This document shows, piece after piece, positions 35,639-45,556 of a stretch of 64,000 nt of DNA (position 1 is the stretch's first letter; each line of letters starts with the position of its first letter). The stretch is from Capitulum mitella (lineage: Eukaryota; Arthropoda; Thecostraca; Pollicipedomorpha; Pollicipedidae). Both the position numbers and the translations under genes were made by a program. The stretch covers positions 12,746,144 to 12,810,143 of the forward strand of contig CP099849.1 of assembly GCA_030062745.1 (NCBI GenBank). Direction: 5' to 3'. The notes under the pieces are model-generated. The model was given only the letters and a program-made list of their open reading frames with translations, was not told the origin of the DNA and ran no database searches.

Positions 35639-35801
35639 TTGAGGGACACGGCCTTACTTGCAGCCCTTCTCATGTTAGCAGTTCATAGCTATTCCGAACT
35701 TAATTATCCTATCGTAGTGTATGCCGCCAAAAGCCAAGAAATACACAACTTCAATGGAATGAGGCTGATTGTCAGAAAGCACTGCGTCGTGGACAATGAA
35801 C
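35639..35801 (+). CDS. Uncertain small exon with hydrophobic run
   Basis: An open frame reads LRDTALLAALLMLAVHSYSE, then LNYPIVVYAAKSQEIHNF, and could be cut by a GTACAG donor at 35802. The hydrophobic run resembles a signal peptide, but the frame has no ATG before it; the first ATG is inside the run at 35671. I do not recognise the protein. Listed only because it follows a TATA candidate at a suitable distance. Confidence 0.2.
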
Positions 35802-36499
35802 AGGTACAGAGAGATTCGCTTGCAATCAAGAACTGAAAGGCAACGACGTTCACTAGAATGATTCCATAATCTTGAATATTAATGGTTGTTCCGTGTAAAA
35901 AAACCTGAATGTGGCGACGTCCCGTGAAGTCGTCTTCAGAATCGGAGGAATGAGTTTTGAAGTCGGTTCTTTTCATGCAGCGACATAATGCTGATGACAT
36001 TTTTCCAAATAATGAAGGGAACAGCTGCCCCTGCGTCCACCCCCATCCCCCCAGCTTCCGTCGTCCCTGCATGAGTCATGAAAATTATAACCCAATTTAG
36101 ACGAAAGTTTGTCCCGATTTTTCGGAAAACGCTTGGGCAGTGGCTCTACACACCAAGCTAACAGTTTTGGAAGCTAGTTCCTTGACCTCTCTGGTCACTG
36201 CCGCGAGGCGTAATTGTGAGGCGGCTGACAAGGCGGGAATACATTTTCGTGGCGTTGTCGAGGAGAGCTCTACCTGCTCCACCGAGACCTCTACTAGGTA
36301 GACAACGAACTATGTCGGATCCGGCCGGCCAACGTCATCAGAGGACGCGCGACAGAACAGGCCGAACGTGAACCATGAAAAGTCTGGGAAAAGATTGAAT
36401 TCGAGCGGTGTTTACCTCCGTGAGTCGACACACAACAGGGACATTTTTCCACAACGTATAAGTAAGCGTCGGTTGGCCGTTCGGCGCGCGAGAACGGTT

Positions 36500-38640
36500 A
36501 AAGGTCAGTCGCGCTTGCCGGACAGCCGTCCCGGTGATCCAGATTTTTCCAGAAGCTGGGACATTCGGCAGAGGGCGTCAGGCGAGGGCGGCCGGGGAAG
36601 TCGGCAGAGTCGCGCGCGGATCCAGAGGGAGCGATGGGGGCGATCGCCCCTCCCCGTCTCCCCTCCCCCGAGACCTGAGAAGGCCTTCTCAGGCTCAGAA
36701 GTGTTCCGAAAGGGCAACGTATGAGCTCTAACGGTCTCTGTGAAAACCTGACAAGTTCCTGCTGCAGTCAGGGGGGCCTCTGGGAGAGTTGCAAGGGTTG
36801 GATGACGCCTGAGACGGATAGAAGGGCCCTGAAGCATCCAAAGGACCCTTGGAACCATAGCAGGGCCCCATCACGCCAGAGCGCTTCTGAGACCGCCAGA
36901 AGGGCCATAGGGCCTCTGAGATGGTCAAAATGAGTACTGAGCACCTAGGACGGCATGAGGGTCCAATGAGTGTCATAGGGGCCCCGAATGAATATTACAA
37001 ACCTGTGTGAAAAACCGAAGGTTCCTGATGCAGTCAGAGGGCCTCTAGGAGGGCTCACGAGACTCTGCAGACGGCAAGATCGCCCCTAAGATAGATAAAG
37101 GAGCCCCTGAATCTCCTCAAGAGCCCCTGTCAGAGAGGTCCCTGAGATGGCAAGAACTTAAGAGGGTGTGTAACACGGCATGAGGTGCTCCCGGCCAGCC
37201 AGAAGGGCCCCTTGAACGGGAATTCATCGGTTCAACCTCGAGAGACTCCAAACGGGCTAGACAGGTCTTTTTGGAAAACCTGAGGGATTTTTGACGCAGT
37301 AAGGGTGCCTGGGGAAGGTCAGGTGGGTCTTGAGACGGCAAGACGGGCTCCTACACGACAGATGGTCCCATGAGACCGCCAAATAGGTCGGAGGGCCGCT
37401 TGCCACGCAAAGACGATAAGAAGGCCTCTAAGACGGTACGGGCGTCGGCGGAGGGTCCCGGGTGTGTTAGGCGGGATCCTGGCACGGAAAAGGTCCCCTT
37501 GAGACTGTCAGTGAGGCCCCTGGAGTGCCAACAAAGACCCGTGCTACTGCTAGAGGGACTCTAAGATTGCCAGGTATACGCCATGTAACAGCGGAAGACC
37601 CCTGATTCAGCCATGGAAATCATCGGAGACGTTCAGAGGGCTCATGACACTGCAGAAGGGCCCTGAAATTGCTAAAAAGGTCTTTTGGAATTGCCAGAGG
37701 GCCCCAGAGATGGGAAAAGAAGTTCCTCAAAGACGATAAGAGGGACAGCAAGGACAACAGATGGACCACTGCCACGGCTAGGCAGGGGCCGCTGAGTATG
37801 CTAACTAGCAGTCTCTAGCAATAGAGGTCCCTGAGATCAACAGAAGGGCCCTTGAAACCATTAAACCTTGAGATGACCAGGCAACTCCTGAAACGGCCAA
37901 AGGAACTAGAGGATTGCCAGGGGCGCCTCTGTCATGGCAGAGAGAGACTTACGCATGGCCCTTGTTACTGCCTGATGAGCTCCATAGACGACAAAAAAAT
38001 ATCACAGGGACGACAGGAGGGAAACCAAGATGGCTTAAACGTCCTTAAGACTGTCAGATGGGTCCTTGAAACTGTCCCAGGTGCCCTCTGAAACTGCCAA
38101 AGGAGTACCTGAGATGCCCCGAGGAAGGAGAGAACTGTAAAGGGATCCTGAGGCCACTAGAGGGCCCTCATTCGGCAGACGACCCGAGGCCACCAAAAGT
38201 ACAACTGTAAGGACAAGAGGAAACCTAACCCAAGGTAGCACAAGAAGTCTCCACAAACGACGAGGAGGCAAAGGGACTCTTGGGCAGGATGCGGGCACGA
38301 CATTTCACATAGAGCGAGGGGCGGAGCTGCCTAAAGTCCTGCCGTTTTTGTCGTATTTCGGTGTACGGGGACAAAACGAGAAATTTTCTGAAATAAGCTG
38401 AAGCGCTTGATTTTTTCGATTGTTTTGTAAGATAAAGGCAACACTACATCAAATATTTACGCATGGACTCGCGCGGATCCACGTTTTTTCGTGTCTGAGA
38501 AAAAAAACAGGGAGGGAGGCCCGGCCGGATGAGGCTCCCGCACTGAACGTTTGCCCCCCCCCCCCCTTCCGTGGCGAGATCCTAGATCCACCTCTGCTGG
38601 TTGTTAACCGCGTCACGAGAGGGCGCTGTTGCTTATTGCT
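36500..38640 (+). repeat. 'GAGAC' long degenerate repeat element, copy 2
   Basis: From about 36720 to 38290 the sequence is an irregular succession of GGGCCCCTGAGACNGCCAAAAG-like steps 25-45 nt apart. It is colinear with 52560-54090: for example AGTCTCTAGCAATA at about 37811 matches 53702, and a CTGAAACGG.CAAAGGA block matches in both. The AT-rich 3' portion (38330-38470) matches 54230-54390, and the end (GTGGCGAGATCCTAGATCCAC) matches the 54440-54470 area. No coding capacity, although frames such as 36505-36858 arise by composition. Confidence 0.7.
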
Positions 38641-39960
38641 GGTGACAGTTACGTCGCAGCGGAAGGATATCTGCAGGGGCGCGGCATCTTCTCCATAGTT
38701 GGGGGAAGCGTTGGGGTTAGGGGGCGTGGGGGGCAAAGGAGCATTTTGGGCCAATTCTTTGAAGTCAACGCCCATTAGGTGTATGTTAAATTCCACAAAC
38801 GGTAGAGGGAGTTGCCCCCTGCCCCCCCCCCCGTTTCCCGCGTCCTCCATTACCTGTGTGATATGGGAGACCTGTCTTGACTTGCACTCAAACGCGGGAT
38901 GCGTTTTGAACAATTCCTCGCAATAATGATGAAAGAACCGGAAACAAAACGACAGGTTGGTAAGAACACTGTAATAACGCCACACGCGTGCGCCCATCAA
39001 AGCGCTTTGTTCCTTGCGTTAATTATCACAGATTCTAGCTGGACCCCATGGTCGTGATTCGCATAATGACTGGCTAGATTAGCACTCGGACAACAAAGTC
39101 TAACCGAGGCTAGGGCTAAAAATGCACTGAAAATGCACAGGCTGAAACAGACATCAATACTCAGTTTTCGGTCAGCCCCGTCTCTCGGGCAGTCCAGCTC
39201 CAGCTCCGGCATGCTGAGCTCTCAGCGTGCCCCGGTGACTGTAAGACTGTGTACGGTGACCTCCAGCACTTCAGCAACCGGTCGGCCACCGGGCCGCGCG
39301 CGCGGCGCTCTGTCTTCCGGCGCCCACACCCCTGCTCAGTGCTCTGTGAGCCAGTCGCATGCCAACTCGTCATCGGCAGCCGTCTGCAGGGGCCACAGGC
39401 GCACCGTCTGCAATGGGGATGCATTCAGAGTTTGCCGTAGGCACTACGTGCAGGCCACCAGACGATACGGTTGGCCGGCCGGTAGTGGTGCTTCTCCCAG
39501 CTGACTGTGCTTACAAAGGGTCTCCACAGCCGGGGTGTCATCCCGGCAATCTTTTGTAAATAAATTTGCCTGGAATATGCTGACGTGGGCGGCGTTGAGA
39601 CCAGCGTGCATGCTAAGCCGCGCATTGCCATCCCCTGGCCCTGATCTGTCATAACGAAGAATTTCAGGATCGCTGCGAGGTAGCATGGCCGACACGGCTT
39701 GAAAAACTACGACAAACAAATTTCAAAGTAAGTCGCATTTCCATTCGTGCAATATCCTGAATCTACTGCCTGCATATATATATATATGTTTGTGTATATA
39801 TGTCCATTGGTGTTTGATGAAGTATGCATAAATATATATATATATATATATATATATGCGTTTTGTTAAAGACCAATACGTTGTTCGCCTGGATGAGTTT
39901 TTGTTCGTTTATTGTCAGTCTATCTCATGTTCGTTTTAATATGCAAAGGAAGATAACCAG
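38641..39960 (+). other. Unassigned, GC-rich patch
   Basis: A 183-codon minus-strand frame (38449-39000) overlaps the end of the 'GAGAC' element and has no recognisable domain. A GC-rich patch at 39170-39480 is open on both strands (123 codons plus, 87 minus), again unrecognised. TA repeats occur at 39776-39787 and 39833-39857. Confidence 0.35.
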
Positions 39961-40002
39961 TCAGATTACCAATGTTACTGAGAAATGTATTCTTATATTT
40001 GA

Positions 40003-40031
40003 CGTTTCAGAGATACTTTCTCCATCTTCAG
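40003..40031 (-). ncRNA. Hammerhead-ribozyme-like core in Penelope-like element tail
   Basis: On the minus strand: CTGAAGA (fits CUGANGA), T, GGAGA-AAGTA-TCTCT (five-pair stem II with one G-U), then GAAAC. This is the conserved core layout of hammerhead ribozymes, which Penelope-like elements are known to carry. I could not place the cleavage triplet and stem III, so it may be a remnant. Confidence 0.35.
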
Positions 40032-40269
40032 AAAACCTAAACTGAAAACCCACACTCGATGTAACAACACAGACACATGTTTTCCATGACAGTAGTTTTG
40101 CAAGTGCTTCTAATAAGCAGAAGCCAACCTGAATAACCTGTATAAAGACAATGAAAAAAGACACTATACTCCTGTACAAGCACTCACATACATGGCCCGT
40201 AGCCACAGTTCATTTTTGACCATCCCACAGGCCTGGCATTATGTTAGATTTTAACTGCTTGTCGAGCGC

Positions 40270-40919
40270 TGGAAAGTGGTAAATGAGTATTTCCAACACC
40301 ATCAGCTTTCTCGTATCACTGCATCTCTTTAGAATTCTGGGTTTTTTTCTGTCAGATGTTCTCTTGTACGCACAGCGCTGTGCTGCTGGATCATGTGGTC
40401 ACGCAGGGCTCCATCTCTCAAGTGCATCGTCAGCCTTTATGACAATTAGGTTGTTGTATTACCGATGTAGTCCGCGTTATGAGGCCTGCATTTTTCATAT
40501 GGACACTTGAAGTTATAAACTACATTGGTTTCCTTGAGGGTGGTGTTTTTGGCTGACAGATTATTTTTCAGGTCTAGGTCACGTACCGTTGTGCTCTTGT
40601 AGTAGATGATGGTCTTAAGTTGGTGTCTATCGTCTGTGCATTTCACATTCTTGGATATGATATCTCGTAGTGTTTTTTCATCCATTTGAGAGGCGGTGTT
40701 CATCCGGTTTTTGTACTACAGGCATATGGTGATTATTTCTGAGTCTTGACGATTTTTGTCCCTATATTTGCGATCAAGTTATTGTTTGATTTCGTTGTCG
40801 ATTTCGGTACTTAAGAAGTCGTTGTTGACTACGATGGATTTTAGTCTAGCAAATTCACAGTTCATTGCTTCCCGTGTGGAACAAACTCTAATACTTCTTT
40901 TGACAAAGGCTCTGATGAC
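40270..40919 (-). pseudogene. Penelope-like retroelement, C-terminal part with GIY-YIG region
   Basis: The minus-strand frame at 40446-40703 ends with KETNVVYNFKCPYEKC, then ADYIGNTTT. The pattern VVY.F.CP..C...YIG.TT is the start of the GIY-YIG endonuclease of Penelope-like elements. Reading on at lower coordinates gives RLTMHLRDGALRDHMIQQH and then an in-frame stop near 40336. It is interrupted on its 5' side by the element 40928-43654; the remainder is at 43663-44095. Retroelement, inactive. Confidence 0.75.
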
Positions 40920-40927
40920 ACTTATAG
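40920..40927. repeat. Target-site duplication ACTTATAG (left)
   Basis: Identical 8 bp at 43655-43662. Eight-base duplications are typical of hAT-superfamily insertions. Confidence 0.9.
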
Positions 40928-41499
40928 TAGGGATGCACCGGATATCCGGCCGGATATTAGAGATTATCCGGTATCCGGTATCCGGCCGGATATTTTTGTG
41001 ATCCGGCCGGACACTGCCGGATATTTAACCTTCCGGTGTATAATCAAGACGGTGCTCTCATGTCTGCGTCCAAAACCGTTTCAGGGGAAACGTGGCTTGT
41101 TGTGTTAGATTGTCGATGTAACTGGCAGTTCCAAGTCGGTCTGGAGACCTTGGGACCAATTCTTTTCTGTATTGGTCCGGGAGGGTTCGGACATATCTTT
41201 GCAAGAATGGGACTCAAGTACAAAACTGTGAAACAATAGCCAGCATGCGGTCAGTAGCCCATCTTATGATTTATTATCTTCCTTTTTTCGAAATATTTCT
41301 TATCTTTCTCAAATTCTGACACAAATGCATTAAGGAAAAATATAAATTGTGGGCACTGGAAAATGAGACGGTATTTAAAGTCATACCGTAAGCACATTTG
41401 TTACTGTATGAACATTAAACTTTGCAGAAATGTAGTCATAACCGTTGCGGTCAGTTTTTGCTTAATGGATCATCTCCATCACCTCTCATCTGTCGGCAA

Positions 41500-42320
41500 C
41501 ACGCACGCGCCTGGGTACGCGCACCAGCATTTAACGCGGTATCTCTAGGTCCAGAGCAGCGATCACCTGGCTCATCCAACGCTTTAGGGCGACTTTGGAT
41601 GTTACGTACCAGTCTCCCTGATACATCCTTTGCTTAATGATGCCCCAGAGGTCCTCAGTAGGACACATCTGGTGCACACAGGGGGACTGCTGTCACGCAC
41701 TATATACGGCACTCTGGCCTCTTCCAGCAACTTGAGCGTTTTCTTCGCATAATGAGCGCTGACCACGTCTGGCCAGATCAGCATGTCCCTCTCGAAACAG
41801 TCCTCATCCAAATATGGGATGAGCACATCTCCTACGCACTTCTCACGGTACACGTTACCATCAACATTACCCATACCCGGCATGATAGCCGACTTTGTCA
41901 CACCCCTGAGAGAGATGGCGGGCCACACGAACAGATCGTGGGGAACTTGCTCTCTAGCCTCAGTTGTCCTTCTGCTGGACTTCTGCTGGACGTGCTCCAA
42001 CAGAGTACCCAAGGTTTCCTGACATATACTTCTCGTGGTAGGTGAAGTAGCTTTCGTCGTCCATGGCAATGCCCCGTTCTTTCCGATTTCATGTGATCCT
42101 CGGGACAGTTTCCGGATGCGGGTCATTTGGGCGACCTCTTGTTTTTGGGTGACCTGGGGTGACCTCGTGCTCTTTCGGTACCGAACCTTGTTTGCCACCA
42201 ATATTTTCTTGTCGCGTACGTTCTGGAGATTCCAAACCTTCCAGCCGGAACGCGTTATGACACCCGTTGTTTTTACAGCTCGAATCAGCTTACAGCTGTC
42301 TTTTAACACACGCACTGGAA
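41500..42320 (-). pseudogene. Tc1/mariner-type transposase remnant
   Basis: Minus strand, split over at least three frames. IAMDDESYFTYHEKYMSGNL near 42065-42010 carries the first catalytic Asp region and runs into a stop. A second frame gives FVWPAISLRGVTK, then GNVDGNVYREKCV and LIWPDVVSAHYAKKTLKLLE. A third gives PTEDLWGIIKQRMYQGDWY near 41660-41600, with the final acidic residue. At least two frameshifts and a stop make it inactive. The 237-codon frame (41602-42315) is a mixture of true and shifted sequence. Confidence 0.8.
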
Positions 42321-42400
42321 TGGGGATCTTTTTGTGCCCCCCACCTGCTCTTCTTGGATATCTCGAGAACGCATCTGAGCTGGTTGCTGTTACTCTGTGA

Positions 42401-43445
42401 CATTTATGGCATTGAATAACTCGTCGAATGGCTTAGAAAAATTGGAAATCAGCCGAAAATTTTGAAGTTTCAAGCATTTGAAGTCAGACAAACATCACGA
42501 AAACGACGGTTGTCGCTGACAAATGGGAACTTTGTGAAAGAACTGGCGTTCTACTTAAGACTGCTGTTTGAACACAGTCAGGCGATATCATTCGGGCATA
42601 AGTGATGGACGTACCAAGGCCACAGCCAGGGTCAATAAGGGTTAAGGGCATCAAAGGTCAAGGTTTGTGACCTGATCCAGATTTGCTTTGCAACATGTCA
42701 GTTTGTATGAAATATGTATTCGAAGGCCCTAATAAAAACACGTATGGGCACACTGATACGCTTACATATTCCAAGGCCAGTGAAGGTCAAGGTCGTTAAA
42801 GGCCAAGGTCAGATATCTTGTAACCTTGCTCAGATTTGTTCTGCGACATGTCGATTTGTATGAAATATGCATTCAAAGACCCTAATGAAGACACGTATGC
42901 GCACATGCAGACGCTTATATATATGCCAGAGTCATTTCAGGTCAAAGTCATCAAAGGTCCAGGGCAGGTTTTTGTGGCTTGGTCCAGATTTGTTTTGCAA
43001 TACATCGATTTGTGTGAAATACGCATTCAAAGATCCTTCTAAAACACGTTTGGCATATTGATACTGACATGTATATACATAGGTATACATACATACAGAA
43101 ATATAAACGCTGGAAATGACCAAATGTACCGATGTTAGCTACCTTCACTGAAAATACGCCAAAAGATACATGTCGCGCCCTCATTTACTCTCAAACTGTC
43201 CCGTGTTGTTCAAAATCTGATCTGTAAAAGATGAAAAAATGGCGTTACAGGTCACTGACCTGACATGACCTCGACCCAAAATCCCCTGTCAAGACGCCAA
43301 ATGAATGGAAGTTATCGTATTCCACGTTTTAACGGCCCAACAAACAACCCGTTTTGTTCGAAAAGTTGTACGGAATGGCCTGTACAGGCCGATAAAGTGT
43401 CCAAAGTTGACCTTTTCCACCTCATTTGGCCTTGAAGATATCGAC
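42401..43445 (+). repeat. Repeat family C, second copy
   Basis: Colinear with 15040-16345, including the opening block (ttgtcgctgacaaatggg), tandem units starting near 42669, 42823 and 42977, and the 3' block with ccgtgttgttcaaaatctg. It contains FTZ-F1-type motifs such as CCAAGGTCA at 42803-42811. Confidence 0.75.
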
Positions 43446-43654
43446 TCATAAGCTGTGGGCATTTTTTACTAATTTTTTTCAGTTTCTCGTATTTTTCTTT
43501 TCTATTCAGTCTTTTCGGTTTCATTATTTCAATAGAAATGGTAAATAAAAACATGTAAACATAGTATCCGGCATCCGGCCGGATATCCGGCACCCCGATC
43601 CGGCATATCCGTTATCCGGCCGGATCACAAAAATCCCGATCCGGTGCATCCCTA

Positions 43655-43662
43655 ACTTATAG
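43655..43662. repeat. Target-site duplication ACTTATAG (right)
   Basis: Matches 40920-40927 exactly. Confidence 0.9.
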
Positions 43663-44095
43663 TGTATCTCGCTTGGCACTCATTGTCCTCACTCATGCAT
43701 TTTCCTTGGCCGGTGTTCGTGCTGTAGACAGTGGTGAAAAAGACGTTGTTCGAGGTGCTCACCTGGATGTCAAGAAACAGTATTGTGTTGTTAATGCTCA
43801 TTTCATTGATGAACTTCAGCACTGATTTCCTTTCCAGAGCTGTCTTGAGCCGTTTGAGGCGCTCTTCATCGCGTACATCTACGAATATGCCATTGACATA
43901 TCGGCATTATGTACTCGGTCGCAGTGTGTCATCCTTTAACACTTCTTTTTCCAGCCAGCCCATCCAGAAGTTCGCAAATAGAAGTCCAAGAGGGGACCCA
44001 TTGCCACACCCTCTTCTAGACCACAGAGATTGCCGTTTGGTCCTCGAAAAAGAGGCTCTATGGTACAAAGGCAAACAACGCATTGATCATTAACA
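43663..44095 (-). pseudogene. Penelope-like retroelement, reverse-transcriptase part
   Basis: Minus-strand pieces read GPNGNLCGLEEGVAMG, GWAGWKKKC, then IFVDVRDEERLKRLK, then NNTILFLDIQVSTSN, matching the reverse transcriptase of Penelope-like elements. The catalytic YVDD is YVNG here (43889-43900), and a stop precedes it. The 5' end is lost in the (TA)n tract at 44130-44166. It joins 40270-40919 across the hAT insertion. Confidence 0.75.
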
Positions 44096-44127
44096 AAACG
44101 TGTGTTAAGTATACCTGCCAAAGTATA

Positions 44128-44129
<2 letters not shown>

Positions 44130-44166
<37 letters not shown>
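44130..44166. repeat. (TA)n microsatellite
   Basis: Pure TA tract at the truncated 5' edge of the Penelope-like element. Confidence 0.95.
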
Positions 44167-44168
<2 letters not shown>

Positions 44169-44349
44169 CCATAGTCATGCTGACTCATAGAGGTTATCAG
44201 GACAAGTCATTTGAAAACTTTCTGAGCCAGTTTATCAAATAATACTGGAGGTACTGCAAGACACATGTGAAAAACATACAAAGAAAAAACTGAATGTCCT
44301 AATGCCGTTTTTACTAACCCTCATCTTAAACTGCCAATTTTCTGCTTAA

Positions 44350-45552
44350 CCCTGTTTCCCGGCAGGGGGCTGAATCCGCCGCCCTCTCGGTTTTTTTGCT
44401 TGCCAATTCCAGGCTTTTTAACGCAGCTTCACGAAACTTTGTGAATTTTCCTAGCTGTTCTTTCTACGTGCCGTAACAAAATTTCAAAATTCTATTTCGC
44501 TCAGGGGCGGAGTCAGGCAACGTTTTTAGGAGGCACCTCATGCCATTTTTGGCCATGTTGAGGGTAAAAGGAAAATGTCTGCCAAAAACAGAGTTTTGAA
44601 GATAGAACTTAAAATTTTATATGGATGTATAGCTAAATAATTGGGAAATGTGCAGATGTAATTTTGTTTATCTGAGGTAACTTTGCAAGGCCAGGTCAAG
44701 GTCAAAGTCAAAATTTGTTTTTTCGCAATAATGTCGGCGCCGTTTTTTTTCAAATGCCAAACCCGGAATACATATAACGTAGAAGGGTACCTTCTACTTG
44801 TGTACCAAGTTTCAGCTTGATGCCAGGCCGGGTCACGGAGCTATGACCTAAAATGTCAGTGCGCCTACCCTATATCGCAATAGCCATAAAATGAAACTTT
44901 TGAAATAGAGTGAATTCAAATGATTAAAAACGTTTACAGACAATACTGAATGCACACGACATCATTCCAAGTAACCCCAAGGTCACTGGAGGTCATTTAA
45001 GGTCAAAGGTCACAAGCTGATCTGAAGAACGTGTGACCATGACAGTTCCCCCTTTTTCATGCCCCTGGCACCGCCTATGCTAACATTATACAAACATTGT
45101 AATGCGATTTGTACTTTTTTAGTATAACATGACCAGCAGAGGCCAAAAAAGGGTGTTTGCCTCTTTTGTTCATTCAGTTGTTAGAAAACTAATCCTTCTA
45201 TTTTTGAAACCCTCTGAACGCCCATGAATTTTCCCAAAATTTCAGATTTGCGGATTCATGATGAAAGCCCTATCCATAATCTCTCGATTCATGCCAGTTT
45301 CATCGAAATCGGTCCATAAACAACGGAGTTATAAGAAGTCCAAAAGTACCCCTCATTTTGACATTTTTGCCCCCCTGTATCCACAAATTTCAAAATTTTG
45401 AAAATGTCTTCTTATAAAATGTAGTTCACGTCACGACAAATCGATTGTCGTTTTTTGCGGTGAAATCGGACAAGTAGTTCTCGAGATCTCAGGGGGGGCC
45501 GAATCCCCCCTGTCGGGAATCGACCATACCGTCTAGCCCTCCGGGAATAGGG
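44350..45552 (+). mobile_element. piggyBac-like non-autonomous element, family A, best copy
   Basis: TTAA at 44346-44349 and 45553-45556; ends CCCTGTTTCCCGGCAG and CCGGGAATAGGG. Length 1,203 bp, no transposase. It is colinear with 1218-2442 over its whole length. It contains four AGGTCA half-sites in a row at 44980-45012. A lone terminus of the same family is seen at about 58944-58973, next to TTAA. Confidence 0.85.
44980..45012 (+). promoter_or_regulatory. AGGTCA array: DR4-DR4-DR1
   Basis: Perfect AGGTCA half-sites at 44980, 44990, 45000 and 45007, giving spacers of 4, 4 and 1 nt. DR1 and DR4 are classical nuclear-receptor layouts. All half-sites face the same way with an almost 10-bp period. 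Function is inferred. Confidence 0.5.
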
Positions 45553-45556
45553 TTAA

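Larger units (their letters stand above)
40928..43654. mobile_element. hAT-type element with nested mariner, inserted in a Penelope-like element
   Basis: Terminal inverted repeats TAGGGATGCACCGGAT (left) and ATCCGGTGCATCCCTA (right) with perfect 8-bp duplications outside. Both ends carry clusters of TATCCGGCCGGATA-like subterminal repeats (40930-41035 and 43565-43645). No hAT transposase remains. Inside are a broken Tc1/mariner transposase (about 41500-42320) and a copy of repeat family C (42401-43445). Removing this 2,727 bp would rejoin the two halves of the Penelope-like element. Confidence 0.85.

Noticed and set aside
38449..39000. 183-codon minus-strand frame
   Set aside because: It runs across the end of a repeat element with poly-C and poly-G runs, and no domain is visible.
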